NCBI RefSeq assembly: GCF_018919145.1 | Contig: NZ_JAHLQJ010000017.1 | Coordinates: forward strand, 51,343 to 115,342 | Length of the DNA: 64,000 nt | Direction: 5' to 3' | Source of the DNA: Paenibacillus brevis | GTDB taxonomy: Bacteria > Bacillota > Bacilli > Paenibacillales > Paenibacillaceae | In this document: piece after piece, positions 25,010-34,806 of the stretch | How the letters are laid out: the number at the start of each line of letters is the position of its first letter | Position numbering within the stretch: position 1 is the stretch's first letter | Translations under genes and position numbers: made by a program | The notes under the pieces: model-generated | What the model saw: only the letters and a program-made list of their open reading frames with translations | Database searches by the model: none | What the model was told of the DNA's origin: nothing

Positions 25010-26536
25010 ATGCAGAAGAGACCGAATCTGCTTCTGATCCAGACTGACCAGCAATCCGCGGAAACGCTTCGACTCTACGGCAATCCCGTATTGGAGACTC
25101 CGGCTCTTGAAGCTCTGGCTGAACGCGGGGTTGTCTTTGAACAAGCCTTCTGCAATTATCCGGCCTGTTCTCCGTCGAGATCTTCGATGTTTACAGGAAG
25201 GTATGCCTCCACGATCGGGATTCAGGCGAATCATATGATGATTAATCCGGCTGAGGTAACCTTGCCGCAATTGCTCAAGGAGCAAGGATATCAGACGGCG
25301 ATTATCGGTAAGAACCATGCCTTTATGGAAAACACTGAAACCTACTATCCTGGCGTAGTGACGGATCCCGAAAAAGCCAGCACCCTCCGGCAAGTGTTTG
25401 ATTACATCAGGCTGGCGGATCATGGGCATCTGGTTGACGGCCACAGGGATGATCCCGAAACCAAGGCGGCGCATGAGTGGTCCCATACTTGCTGGGTGAG
25501 CCCGCTCGGTCATGGAACCAATCCTGCCCGTCCGGAAAAGTGCGGAACCCATCTTCTCGGAGAGACCATGATCGATTACCTTGAACATCAGCGCGATCCG
25601 GAGAAGCCGTTCTTCACTTGGCTGTCTTTCCCTGATCCGCACACGCCGTATCAAGCGCCAGAGCCTTATGCCAGCATGTTCGATCCCGCGACCGTACCGC
25701 TTCCGCCGAAAGATAACCTGGAAGAGAAGCCGGAGCGGCAGCGGGTGGCTTATCTGATGGACGCAATGGATACGGCGGATGACGACCTGATTCGCCAGGT
25801 AAGGGCGATCCATTACGGCATGATCCGCTTTATCGACGATACGCTTGCCCGTGTGTTCGCCAAGATGGATGAGCTTGGTCTGACGGATAATACCGTCGTC
25901 GTCTTTACTTCCGACCATGGCGATTCCATGGGCGCCCATGGGCTGATCCAGAAGCATAACATGTTCTACGACTCCTTTACCCGTGTGCCGTTCATCGTTG
26001 CTGCGCCGGGCTATCAAGGAACTGCGCGAACGGACCATCCGGTCGAGCTGATTGATCTGATGCCGACCTTCCTGGATATGGCCGGGATTCCGATCCCGCC
26101 GGGTGCCCAGGGACGAAGCCTGGCTCCCTATCTGAGAGGCCAGAATTACGTGCCGCGTGAATACGTGGTTATCGAGAGCGGCGAGGAAGGAGAGCCTCTG
26201 CGCATCTCCGACATCACCGTCCGTCCGGAGCATCCGTTCGATGACCGCTGCTTCGTCTGGTGCGCCTACCGCGATGCCTGGATCGGAAAAGGAAAGTGCA
26301 TCCGCACGCTGGAGTGGAAGCTGAACATTTATGCAAGCGGTGAGGGAGAGCTTTATGATCTGAAGAAGGATCCGGACGAGTTGGAGAACCGCTTTGATGA
26401 TCCGGCTTGTGCGGACATCCGTTCCGGGCTTGAGCGCAAGCTGCTGTACTGGACGATGGATAAGGAAGACCGTCTTCCACTCAATACAACGGTGAAGCTG
26501 AATTATGCCGAAGTGAAAGCAAAGCATGCAGAATAA
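25010..26536 (+). CDS. Cys-type type I sulfatase (alkaline-phosphatase superfamily)
   Basis: 508 residues with no signal peptide, so cytoplasmic. Metal-binding 'TDQQ' follows 'RPNLLLIQ'. The sulfatase signature is CSPSR at 53-57, with Cys53 the residue converted to formylglycine; 'TGRY' follows. Later metal or sulfate ligands: 'FTSDHGDSMGAHGL' and 'KHNMFYDSFTRVPFIV'. It hydrolyses sulfate esters of an imported carbohydrate. Because the nucleophile is Cys in a cytosolic protein, it depends on a radical-SAM maturase such as the one encoded two genes downstream. Strong site GGAAGGGG before ATG 25010. Exact substrate unknown; the GH2 neighbour suggests a sulfated oligosaccharide with beta-linked hexose or hexuronic acid. 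Confidence 0.93.
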   Translation: MQKRPNLLLIQTDQQSAETLRLYGNPVLETPALEALAERGVVFEQAFCNYPACSPSRSSMFTGRYASTIGIQANHMMINPAEVTLPQLLKEQGYQTAIIGKNHAFMENTETYYPGVVTDPEKASTLRQVFDYIRLADHGHLVDGHRDDPETKAAHEWSHTCWVSPLGHGTNPARPEKCGTHLLGETMIDYLEHQRDPEKPFFTWLSFPDPHTPYQAPEPYASMFDPATVPLPPKDNLEEKPERQRVAYLMDAMDTADDDLIRQVRAIHYGMIRFIDDTLARVFAKMDELGLTDNTVVVFTSDHGDSMGAHGLIQKHNMFYDSFTRVPFIVAAPGYQGTARTDHPVELIDLMPTFLDMAGIPIPPGAQGRSLAPYLRGQNYVPREYVVIESGEEGEPLRISDITVRPEHPFDDRCFVWCAYRDAWIGKGKCIRTLEWKLNIYASGEGELYDLKKDPDELENRFDDPACADIRSGLERKLLYWTMDKEDRLPLNTTVKLNYAEVKAKHAE

Positions 26537-26584
26537 CTTTTCCATTTCGGTGAGCCATTGAATTTAAGGAGTGTGTGGAACACG

Positions 26585-28348
26585 ATGACGACTAAGAAAT
26601 ATATAAAAGATTATCCTAGGCCGCAGTTTGTACGGGAAGATTGGAACTTGCTAAATGGCGAGTGGCGGTTTGACTTTGATGATGACAATGTCGGTGAAGC
26701 GGCGGGCTGGCACCGGAGCTTTGCCGGCAATCGCACCATTAACGTCCCATTTACGTATGAGACGAAAGCGAGCGGGATCGGCGAAGAAGCGCATCACCCG
26801 TACGTATGGTACAACAGACAACTGGATATCCCTTCGGCTGCGCAGGGAAAGAGGATTCTCCTGCATTTTCAAGCGGTCGATTATATTGCACAAGTGTGGG
26901 TGAACGGGGAGTACGTCGGAAGGCATAGAGGGGGCTACGCGGCGTTTTCCTTTGATATCACGCCCTATGTTTCCTGTGAATCTCCAAATGAGCTTACGGT
27001 TAAGGTAGAGGACAGCAAGGATGCTACCCAGACACGGGGTAAGCAGCGCTGGGTGGACGACAACTTCGAGTGCTTCTATGTGCAGACGACGGGCATTTGG
27101 CAGTCTGTGTGGCTTGAATACGTTGACGAGCAACATATAGACGCGGTAAAAATAACTCCTGATCTTGACGCCTCAACCGTTCATTTTGATTATCAGGTTA
27201 AAGGAGGCACCTCTGAGGAGAGCGGGCTTACCCTGGAAACGGTCATTACGATGAAGGGCCGGCAAGTTAAGCGAACCAGTCTTGCGGTTGATCGTCCATG
27301 GCTGACTCTGGAGGTTGATCTCGTACATGAAAGGAACGGGCCCTGGAAAAAGTGCTATTGGTCACCGGGAAATCCGAATTTGTACGACGTGGAATTTATT
27401 CTGTACCGTAATGGAGTCGAAATCGATCATGTCTATTCCTATTTCGGTATGAGGAAGATCTCTATCCAGCAAGGCCGAGTACTGCTCAACAATATTCCGA
27501 TCTATCAGCGGCTGTTGCTGGATCAAGGCTATTGGCCGGAGAGCCACTTGACGCCGCCCTCGGAGGAGGCATTAATCGAGGATATTGAGCTCCTGCTGAA
27601 AATGGGGTATAACGGTGTCCGCAAGCATATGAAGCTGGAAGATCCCCGGTTCCTGTATTGGTGCGATGTTAAGGGTGTCCTGGTGTGGTCGGAGATGGCT
27701 GCGACTTATGAATTCAATGATCAGGCGGTGCAGCATTTCACAGAGGAGTGGATGGAGATCGTCCGTCAGCAGTATAATCATCCCTCTATCATTACCTGGG
27801 TACCGTTCAATGAATCCTGGGGAATTATGAATGTTTTCAAGGATGTGCGCCAACAGAAGTTTACCGAAGCCATCTATCAATTAACCAAGGCATTTGATCC
27901 GAATCGTCCGGTGATCACGAACGACGGCTGGGAGCATACGGTATCCGATATCTTGACGCTGCACGATTATGTGGAGACCAAGGAACAATTCCTGGAGCGC
28001 TATGCAAGCAAGGATGATATCGTCAACAATGTGAAATCGTTCAACCGTTGGAAATACGCTTTTGCAGATGGTTACAGCTACAAAGGACAACCAATTATTC
28101 TGAGCGAATTCGGGGGCATCGCTTTTAAATCCGACAAGGGATGGGGCTATGGCGGTCAGGTGGTCTCGGAAGAGGCGTTTTTTGACCGCTTCCGCGGGAT
28201 CCATGAAGCCGTTAAGGCAACGGACTATATTGTGGGGTACTGTTACACACAAATTACCGATGTCCAGCAAGAGGTGAACGGACTTCTGACCGAGGAGCGC
28301 GAGCCGAAGCTTCCCTTGGAGAAGATCAAGGAGATTAATCTCCTTTAA
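26585..28348 (+). CDS. Glycoside hydrolase family 2 (beta-glycosidase)
   Basis: About 587 residues from ATG 26585 (the longer TTG 26558 reading has its AAGGAG inside it). Sugar-binding jelly-roll ('NLLNGEWRFDFDDDN'), Ig-like middle domain, then the TIM barrel. The acid/base is Glu410 in 'WVPFNESWG' and the nucleophile is Glu508 in 'ILSEFGGIAF'. No signal peptide and no long C-terminal domain, so it is a compact cytoplasmic GH2. GH2 includes beta-galactosidases, beta-glucuronidases and beta-mannosidases; the sequence alone does not settle which. It lies between sulfatase and maturase, so it probably cleaves the oligosaccharide after or before desulfation. Confidence 0.92.
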   Translation: MTTKKYIKDYPRPQFVREDWNLLNGEWRFDFDDDNVGEAAGWHRSFAGNRTINVPFTYETKASGIGEEAHHPYVWYNRQLDIPSAAQGKRILLHFQAVDYIAQVWVNGEYVGRHRGGYAAFSFDITPYVSCESPNELTVKVEDSKDATQTRGKQRWVDDNFECFYVQTTGIWQSVWLEYVDEQHIDAVKITPDLDASTVHFDYQVKGGTSEESGLTLETVITMKGRQVKRTSLAVDRPWLTLEVDLVHERNGPWKKCYWSPGNPNLYDVEFILYRNGVEIDHVYSYFGMRKISIQQGRVLLNNIPIYQRLLLDQGYWPESHLTPPSEEALIEDIELLLKMGYNGVRKHMKLEDPRFLYWCDVKGVLVWSEMAATYEFNDQAVQHFTEEWMEIVRQQYNHPSIITWVPFNESWGIMNVFKDVRQQKFTEAIYQLTKAFDPNRPVITNDGWEHTVSDILTLHDYVETKEQFLERYASKDDIVNNVKSFNRWKYAFADGYSYKGQPIILSEFGGIAFKSDKGWGYGGQVVSEEAFFDRFRGIHEAVKATDYIVGYCYTQITDVQQEVNGLLTEEREPKLPLEKIKEINLL

Positions 28349-28428
28349 CCTGTGATATTCACACATAAGTAATCGATCTGAGATGTGCCTGTCCTCACAG
28401 CTACTATAATTCACCCTGGAGGAAAATC

Positions 28429-29688
28429 ATGAGCGGGATATGTGGGATTAGCAATAATGAAAATGTCAGCGTGATGTGGAAGACGGTCTCGGAGGATTGT
28501 AACCTGGCTTGTGATTATTGCTATTACAGCACCTGTGGAGGAAAGCCCGGTCCGCGGATCAATAAGATTGATCCCGCTGTGCTGGAGAAATTTATCCGCG
28601 AATATATGGAGCTGAGTAGAGGGAGCGTCTCGTTTGCCTGGCAGGGCGGAGAGCCGCTGCTGGCCGGACTTGATTTTTTCGGGGAGGTTGTGAGACTGCA
28701 AGCAGCTTATGCGCCTCCTCATACATCTATCAGTAATGCTGTTCAGACGAACGGAACGCTGATCACAGATAAATGGGCAGCTTTTTTTCGGAGATATCAA
28801 TTCCTTATCGGGGTCAGCATCGACGGTCCCCAAGAAATTCATGATGCTCGCAGAGTCGATTCGCGGGGGCAGGGCAGCTTTGAACGAGTGATGAAGGGGA
28901 TTGATTGTCTTCGGCGTCACCGGGTTGATTTTAATATACTTACGGTTCTTCACCGTGGAAATATCACGAAAGCCAAGGAGCTAATTGATTTCTACGAGCG
29001 TGAAGGCTTCACGTATGTGCAATTCATTCCGTGCATGGACTTCCGCTCGCAAGAAGTGGGCAAGCCGGGAACCTATGATATAACTCCTGAGGAATATGGC
29101 GAGTTTCTGTGCGAGGCTTTTGATTATTGGTATAATGACGGACAGCCGCGGACCTCGATCCGTTTCTTTGATAACATGTTGAACGTGTATACAGGCCGTG
29201 AAGCCGAACTGTGCATTCATCGCTCCGGCTGCGGCAGCATCCTGGTGCTGGAACAGAATGGGGATGCCTTTCCCTGCGACTTCTATATTCACGAGGACTG
29301 GAAGCTTGGAAACGTGGCTGAGCACAGCTTGACGGAGCTCCTGTCTCATCCTGTCCGGAAGAAATTCCTCCGTATGAAGCCTACATTGCCCGAAGCCTGC
29401 CTTAGCTGCGAATACAAGCCGCTATGCCATGGGGGCTGTCCGCGTAACCGCAAATGGGCCGATGACCTAAGCACCTCGGATCCTGATTATTTCTGTACGA
29501 GCTACAAGCGTATTTATGCTTATGCCGACGAGCGGATGAAGACACTGGGCATAGCCTTGCGGCAGCAACTGTTCGCAGAGAATGTCCAACGCTACTTCAA
29601 GGGTAAGCTGCCTGGGCGCAACGATCCCTGCGCTTGCGGAAGCGGCAAGAAGTTCAAGAACTGCTGTGCAGATATTGCGGTGTCTTGA
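28429..29688 (+). CDS. Anaerobic sulfatase-maturating radical SAM enzyme with SEC-C tail
   Basis: 419 residues. The radical-SAM cluster motif C-x3-C-x2-C is at Cys24, Cys28 and Cys31 ('CNLACDYCYY'). A C-terminal SPASM-type set of cysteines for two auxiliary Fe-S clusters is seen in 'RSGCGSILVL', 'FPCDFYIHEDWKLGN', 'CLSCEYKPLCHGGCPRNR' and 'YFCTSYK'. It oxidises the sulfatase active-site Cys to formylglycine in the cytoplasm. The last about 20 residues add a SEC-C zinc motif ('PGRNDPCACGSGKKFKNCC'), also found on SecA. Start ATG 28429 has GGAGGA 7 bases upstream. Ends 13 bases before the convergent YesN gene. Confidence 0.95.
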   Translation: MSGICGISNNENVSVMWKTVSEDCNLACDYCYYSTCGGKPGPRINKIDPAVLEKFIREYMELSRGSVSFAWQGGEPLLAGLDFFGEVVRLQAAYAPPHTSISNAVQTNGTLITDKWAAFFRRYQFLIGVSIDGPQEIHDARRVDSRGQGSFERVMKGIDCLRRHRVDFNILTVLHRGNITKAKELIDFYEREGFTYVQFIPCMDFRSQEVGKPGTYDITPEEYGEFLCEAFDYWYNDGQPRTSIRFFDNMLNVYTGREAELCIHRSGCGSILVLEQNGDAFPCDFYIHEDWKLGNVAEHSLTELLSHPVRKKFLRMKPTLPEACLSCEYKPLCHGGCPRNRKWADDLSTSDPDYFCTSYKRIYAYADERMKTLGIALRQQLFAENVQRYFKGKLPGRNDPCACGSGKKFKNCCADIAVS

Positions 29689-29701
29689 CCGTAGTTGGCC
29701 T

Positions 29702-31309
29702 TTATATCAATTCGGTTTGCGAATAGTTCAGCTTATATTCCTTGGGGCTCATTCCCGTATATTTGGAGAACACATAGGTGAAGTAAGCAGGTGTCTCGAT
29801 ACCGACGGCTTCCGCGACTTCAAATACTTTGCTCGCCGGATTCCTGAGCAATTTCTTGGCTCTTTCAATCCGATACTTATTGATGGCGTCGATGATGGAT
29901 TCACCGGTTACCTTTTTGTAGAGGCGGCTGAGATAGCTGCTGTTGATATGGATATGGTCTGCAATAATCTGAAGATTCAGGTTCTGGTTGTAATGCTCTC
30001 TGATATATTTCTGGCACTCTATCACGATGTAGTTAGGTTGTTTGTCATTGAACGCCAAGGCTCTTGAACAGCCCTCAATCAAACGCTTGAGGATGTCTGT
30101 CAACTGCTGGATGCTCTTGCTCTCCTGAATTTGCTTATACACCGTAGTTTGGCTTTCAGTAGGCTCCGGTGCAAAGGGTTGGCTGGCGCTCAGCAGGCGG
30201 AAACAGTAAGAGCCGATCAGCAGACAAGCCACCTTCACATGTTCAATCGGCTCTTGGGTGCTTTTATAGCTCTCGAGTAATTGGCCCAGTTGGCGGATGG
30301 CCAACTCGCTTTGTCCATGTTGCAGATATTCGGCAATTTGCTCTGCAGTAAGATGAGGCGGCGCTCCGGGAGTGAGTGTTTGGTTGGCATGCGGCCTATA
30401 GACGGCAACATGATTATCGCTGTAAAAGTTGCCCTGCAATGCTTCTTTGGCTTCGCGGTAGGCCAGGGACAGCGTCATTACATCCCGGTGCATTGTACTA
30501 ATGCCAATATTCAGATGATATCGTTGGAAACTCTTGGACATAGCCAGGATTTCATTGCAAATGGTGAGCAAGGCTTGTGTGGAGACAGCCGCAGGTTCGC
30601 CGTTCATGGACACAATAGCGAGCATGCTATTGTGTTCCATGACCATGGTATAAGAAGGACGGTCCCCGAAGGCTAGCGCAAGGAATTGACGAATGGAAGC
30701 CAAGAACTGTCGATACTCATGGGTTGAGGGAGAACTCTCCGTATCCTCAAATTCCAGATAGATTCCAAAATAGTTCTCGATGCGCAACCCAAGCTCTCTC
30801 GAGCGGCCGAACAAGCTTGCCTCATCGCTAATCAAGCCTTCCACGGCTTCTTTTAGAAATTTTTCACTAATTTCAGAAAGAGTATCATTGATCTTACTCT
30901 CTAGCTGCATTAATTTCTCCTTTTGCTCTTTCTCCTTTTCTAGCAGGCGCGTGGCCTTCTCAATGGCTACGGGAATTTTCTCCGTAGGATTGATCTTGAC
31001 CACGAAGTCGACTACTTCATACTGAATGGCCGTTTGGGCATAGGAGAAGTCGGCGAAGGCGGTAAGAATGATGACCTTGATCTCCGGAAAATTACGGTGT
31101 ACATAGTTGGATAAAGCCAAACCGTCCATTGCCGGCATCCGGATATCGGTTACGATAATATGAATATCATACTGATTCAGCAATTCCACAGCCTCCATGC
31201 CATTGGATGCTTCACAAACCACCTCACATTGCAGAGCCCCCCAGTCGATAAAGCACTGCAGCCCTTTTTTGATAACAGGCTCATTATCCACGATCATGAC
31301 GTTATACAT
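29702..31309 (-). CDS. YesN-type response regulator (second system)
   Basis: 535 residues. Receiver domain opens 'VMIVDNEPVI' (the second acidic residue of the usual pair is Asn), phospho-acceptor Asp55 in 'IIVTDIRMPAMDG', then 'LTAF' and Lys in 'VVKINP'. A predicted coiled coil ('KEKEQKEKLMQLESKIN') follows. The C-terminal AraC HTH reads 'NLQIIADHIHINSSYLSRLYKKVTGESI' and ends 'YFTYVFSKYTGMSPKEYKL' (read as separate stretches). Overlaps the upstream kinase by 8 bases. It presumably activates the divergent importer/GH65 operon beginning at 33411. Confidence 0.93.
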   Translation of the reverse strand: MYNVMIVDNEPVIKKGLQCFIDWGALQCEVVCEASNGMEAVELLNQYDIHIIVTDIRMPAMDGLALSNYVHRNFPEIKVIILTAFADFSYAQTAIQYEVVDFVVKINPTEKIPVAIEKATRLLEKEKEQKEKLMQLESKINDTLSEISEKFLKEAVEGLISDEASLFGRSRELGLRIENYFGIYLEFEDTESSPSTHEYRQFLASIRQFLALAFGDRPSYTMVMEHNSMLAIVSMNGEPAAVSTQALLTICNEILAMSKSFQRYHLNIGISTMHRDVMTLSLAYREAKEALQGNFYSDNHVAVYRPHANQTLTPGAPPHLTAEQIAEYLQHGQSELAIRQLGQLLESYKSTQEPIEHVKVACLLIGSYCFRLLSASQPFAPEPTESQTTVYKQIQESKSIQQLTDILKRLIEGCSRALAFNDKQPNYIVIECQKYIREHYNQNLNLQIIADHIHINSSYLSRLYKKVTGESIIDAINKYRIERAKKLLRNPASKVFEVAEAVGIETPAYFTYVFSKYTGMSPKEYKLNYSQTELI

Positions 31310-33101
31310 ATGATAGTTCCCCCTGATCAGCAGGGATATGAAGAGTCACATTGGCCCCTGCTCCAAATTCGCTCTCGATAGTAATTCCATAAGGCTCACC
31401 GTAGATCAGCTTGACCCGTTTTTGCGTATTGATCAAGCCGATGTTGTTGTGGCCTTGCTTGCGCCCGGCTCTGTTCTCGAATTCACTCCAATTCTGCGGA
31501 ACATATTCAAACCCGGTACCGTTGTCCTTAATCTCAAAAAAGATAGAGTCGTTTCTGCGGTAAATATAGATGTGAATCAGACCTTTACCCAGTTTTTTTT
31601 CAACACCGTGAACCACAGCATTTTCTACCAAGGGCTCGAGGCATAGCTTGGGAAGCATCAGATCCAGTATGGCTTCGTCCTCAATATGAATGGTATATTC
31701 AATTTTATCCTCAAATCTTTCTTTCTGCAGATAAAGGTAGAATCTGATGAAATCCAGTTCCTGGCGAATGGGAATCTTGGCCATGCTATTGGAATAGATG
31801 CTTGCTTGCAGCAGCTCCGTCAGAGACGTAACCATCTTGTAAACGGTCTCATCTTTGGATAGCTTTGCCTTATAGCCGATGGTGATTAACGTATTGAATA
31901 GGAAGTGGGGATTCATCTGAGCTTGCAAAAATTTAATCTCGGATTCTTTAATCAGCAGATGCTTCTCATAAACTTCCTTAATCAGATAATTGATCTCCTC
32001 CGTCATATTATTGAAGGTGCTGCTTACCTGATTGAGTTCTACATCCTTGTAGGCCGGCATTCTGACGTCATAATCGCCCTTCTTGACCTTGCGGAAGCTC
32101 CGCAGTAAATCACGAACAACTCGTGTAAAGCGAAGAGACAACAAGACGCCTGCTGCGAGGGATACAAAAGCAATCAGAGTAATAATCCATATGTATCTGC
32201 GCATGCTGTCGGACAATGTGGAGAGTATCTGCTTCTTAGGAATACCCGCAATGAAGGTAAGGCCGGTTGTACCGATGCTGCGGGATATGGCGAGGTAGCT
32301 TTCTTGGTTGATCTTGACCTCGCTTACTTCATGATGATTTTTCAGAGCATAGACGGCGGGGGAAACAACAGAGCCCAGCGCTTGCTTATCGGCAGTGGAA
32401 TAAATGGTTCCCTGGTTATCGATGATGTAGGCTATAGCGCCCGGGAAGGTGAGCAGTTCAGCATATTTCTCCGCTAAATCGGATTCCTTCGTCCCAAAGA
32501 TCAGTACAAGACGATGCTGGGGAAGGTTGATATTGGATACGATTCGTGTGAAGTAGATCGTATAGTCATCATTGCTCGGCGGGATAATTTCCTTGCCCCG
32601 TTCCATATTATGAACCGAATGATAGACAACGAGATTGTTCTTGTTAATTTGTTCAATGTTAGGCTGCGACTTTATAACGGATACATAATTGTCCTCGTCA
32701 AAAAAAACATAAGCAGTTGACAACAGGCTGATATTCCAAGCGTTATTGAACATCAGGCTGTATTTCAAGTCTTCTTCCATTTCAATTTTATTGATAAATA
32801 TTTTGTAGTAATCATCTTCTAAAGACACATCCTCGATAGACCAGGCCCTTACCGTTTTATTGGCAAGGAAATGCAGTGAGGTATTATCAATGACCTGAAA
32901 GGACTTCTCGATATTATCGTTGGTCTGGCCGATTAAGAGCGACAGGTTATCATTGGCATTCCTTGTTAGGATTCCAGAGATGCTCCAATAGAAATAATAG
33001 CCGGCGAAGGTCATGGGCAGTAGAATGAGCAAAAAAATGATAATAACAATTTTATTCCTTACCGGAATGCGGGAGATAAACCCCAGAATGGTGTTGGACA
33101 T
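31302..33101 (-). CDS. YesM-type sensor histidine kinase (second system)
   Basis: 599 residues. TM1 about 16-37, extracellular sensor about 40-300 (dCache-like), TM2 about 305-325, HAMP, then the His_kinase box 'QAQMNPHFLFNTL' with the phospho-acceptor His, and a HATPase ('IKDNGTGF', 'NIGLINTQKRV'). Pairs with the YesN protein encoded immediately downstream. It is divergent from the ABC importer and GH65 phosphorylase, so it likely senses the disaccharide or glucoside taken up by that importer. The sensor region shares no obvious close similarity with the first YesM in this window. Confidence 0.93.
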   Translation of the reverse strand: MSNTILGFISRIPVRNKIVIIIFLLILLPMTFAGYYFYWSISGILTRNANDNLSLLIGQTNDNIEKSFQVIDNTSLHFLANKTVRAWSIEDVSLEDDYYKIFINKIEMEEDLKYSLMFNNAWNISLLSTAYVFFDEDNYVSVIKSQPNIEQINKNNLVVYHSVHNMERGKEIIPPSNDDYTIYFTRIVSNINLPQHRLVLIFGTKESDLAEKYAELLTFPGAIAYIIDNQGTIYSTADKQALGSVVSPAVYALKNHHEVSEVKINQESYLAISRSIGTTGLTFIAGIPKKQILSTLSDSMRRYIWIITLIAFVSLAAGVLLSLRFTRVVRDLLRSFRKVKKGDYDVRMPAYKDVELNQVSSTFNNMTEEINYLIKEVYEKHLLIKESEIKFLQAQMNPHFLFNTLITIGYKAKLSKDETVYKMVTSLTELLQASIYSNSMAKIPIRQELDFIRFYLYLQKERFEDKIEYTIHIEDEAILDLMLPKLCLEPLVENAVVHGVEKKLGKGLIHIYIYRRNDSIFFEIKDNGTGFEYVPQNWSEFENRAGRKQGHNNIGLINTQKRVKLIYGEPYGITIESEFGAGANVTLHIPADQGELSYV

Positions 33102-33410
33102 GCTATCTGCTCCTTGGCTATGACGCTATAGTAAAGTTATTATATAATCTTTTCTTTATGTCGAATAGCCGAACAGGCCCATCTCAAGCCATTTGGTAAA
33201 GAAATCAACAAAGAGTTAAAGATAACTGAAAGCCCTTTCAGATAGCCTTCGGCTTTTCTATATTTGCTCAAGATATTATAAAAGATCATACCGAAAAACC
33301 AATTCAATTGCCCTTTTCTTTGTTCTAGAATGGGGGCTGTAACAAAGCACATCGGCTGCAGGAGAACATCTCTGCACTAAGCCGTCACTATTAACAGAGG
33401 GGGATTTGAT
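33102..33410. promoter_or_regulatory. Divergent control region between the second YesM and its target importer
   Basis: About 310 bases. An overlapping double -10 (TATAAT at 33143-33148 on the plus strand and at 33144-33139 on the minus strand) lies 38-42 bases before the kinase start, which makes it the likely kinase promoter; no good -35 is visible. The importer side has no clear sigma-A promoter, consistent with YesN-dependent activation. Ribosome site GAGGGG before TTG 33411. No small ORF supported. Confidence 0.45.
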
Positions 33411-34772
33411 TTGAGAAAGTCATTGTACAAAACGAGTTGTATTCTAGCAAGCACGCTCATGTTGGCCATGTCCATTTCGGCGTGTGGATCACCGGGCTCA
33501 TCAGAGAACAGCGGGGGGGCGGCAAACTCTACACCTGCCGGATCGGATCAGGCAAGCACTGCTCCTGCCGCCAAGGGACCGGTGAAAATTACTTATCTTA
33601 CCTTCCGCGTGGGAACTCACGCGTCAGCCAAGATGGAAGAAGAACAGATCAAACAGTTCAATGCCAAGTATGGCGATGAAGTGGAAGTCGTGGTTGAAGA
33701 GATTCCGAGTGATTCCGCCTATGAGGATAAATTGAAGATCCTGGCTGCCTCCGGGGATGTTCCGGATGTCGTAATGGGCAAGAACGGGATTAACGATCTG
33801 TTGATCAAGAGCAATCTTGCAACCCCTTTCAACGAGTATTTGGACAAGGACCCGGAATGGAAAGCGGAGATCGGCGAGGCAGCTATCACAGCCAATACAC
33901 GGGATGGGAAGGTCTGGTCCATCAGTGATCAGAAGCAAAACATCGGCTATTTCTACAACAAGGAAATGTTTGAGCAGGCAGGAATCAAACCAGCGCAGAC
34001 CTGGGATGAATTTATGAGCAACAACGAAAAGCTGAAAGAAGCAGGATTTATCCCCCTCTCACTGATGACCGGGGAGAATGCCTGGACGACGAATCTGATT
34101 CTTGGCGCGATCGTGGGTACGAACGGAGATGCAGGCAATTCATTCATGAACACCCTTCATCCCTCCGACTTTAATACGCCGGAGATGATTCAAGCGCTCA
34201 ACCTGGTGAAGACGATGCTGGAGAAGTATGCGACCAAGGATGCGCTTGGGGCAGGATATGCCAATGCGGCAAATAACTTTTGTCAGAACAAGGCAGCGAT
34301 AATTGCTAATGGTCCGTGGATGATTGGAGACTTTAGCGATCCAACCAAATGCAGTGAAGGCTTTGATCAAAAGGTAGGGGTCGCGGCATTCCCGAACAAC
34401 AGCATGTTTTCAACCTATGAAGTAGGTTATATGATCGGAGCTAAAACACAAGAAACCCGCGATGCCGCCGAGAAATTCATCCGATTCAAGACAGGGATGG
34501 AGGGCCAGACCATCGCGCTTGAATATGGCAATGTCATGCCGGTATCTGACGAGGTTCAGCCTTCAGAAGAGCTTAAACAGAAATATCCGCTGTTTGTTGA
34601 ATCTATAGCGGTAGCCCAGAAGACAGAGGTTCATTTTAAGAACTTTGACGCTATTGTCTATCCTAACGTTACCGACGCTTGGAAGACGCTCTATCCGAAG
34701 CTTGTATTCGGTAAATCGACGGCAGAGGATATTGTGCATGAGCTGACAGATATTGCAGCCAAAAGTAAATAA
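33411..34772 (+). CDS. ABC sugar-binding lipoprotein
   Basis: 453 residues from TTG 33411. Lipoprotein signal with 'SISACGS' lipobox (Cys25), then a Gly/Ser/Ala-rich tether (to about 52). Family-1 extracellular solute-binding protein ('VKITYLTFRVGTHAS', 'DVPDVVMGKNGIN', 'VWSISDQKQNIGYFYNKEMFEQAGIKPAQTWDEF' as adjoining stretches, the last typical of MalE/MsmE-like proteins). Captures a small oligosaccharide outside the cell for the two permeases. A strong palindrome follows the stop and probably keeps this transcript more abundant than the permease message. Confidence 0.92.
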   Translation: MRKSLYKTSCILASTLMLAMSISACGSPGSSENSGGAANSTPAGSDQASTAPAAKGPVKITYLTFRVGTHASAKMEEEQIKQFNAKYGDEVEVVVEEIPSDSAYEDKLKILAASGDVPDVVMGKNGINDLLIKSNLATPFNEYLDKDPEWKAEIGEAAITANTRDGKVWSISDQKQNIGYFYNKEMFEQAGIKPAQTWDEFMSNNEKLKEAGFIPLSLMTGENAWTTNLILGAIVGTNGDAGNSFMNTLHPSDFNTPEMIQALNLVKTMLEKYATKDALGAGYANAANNFCQNKAAIIANGPWMIGDFSDPTKCSEGFDQKVGVAAFPNNSMFSTYEVGYMIGAKTQETRDAAEKFIRFKTGMEGQTIALEYGNVMPVSDEVQPSEELKQKYPLFVESIAVAQKTEVHFKNFDAIVYPNVTDAWKTLYPKLVFGKSTAEDIVHELTDIAAKSK

Positions 34773-34806
34773 ACAGCAAGTTTACGATTGAGTGTACGAA
34801 TTGTGA

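Noticed and set aside
24968..26545. Minus-strand frame of 525 codons opposite the sulfatase
   Set aside because: Fully overlaps the sulfatase, whose catalytic motifs are in order; the antisense product has no recognisable domain.
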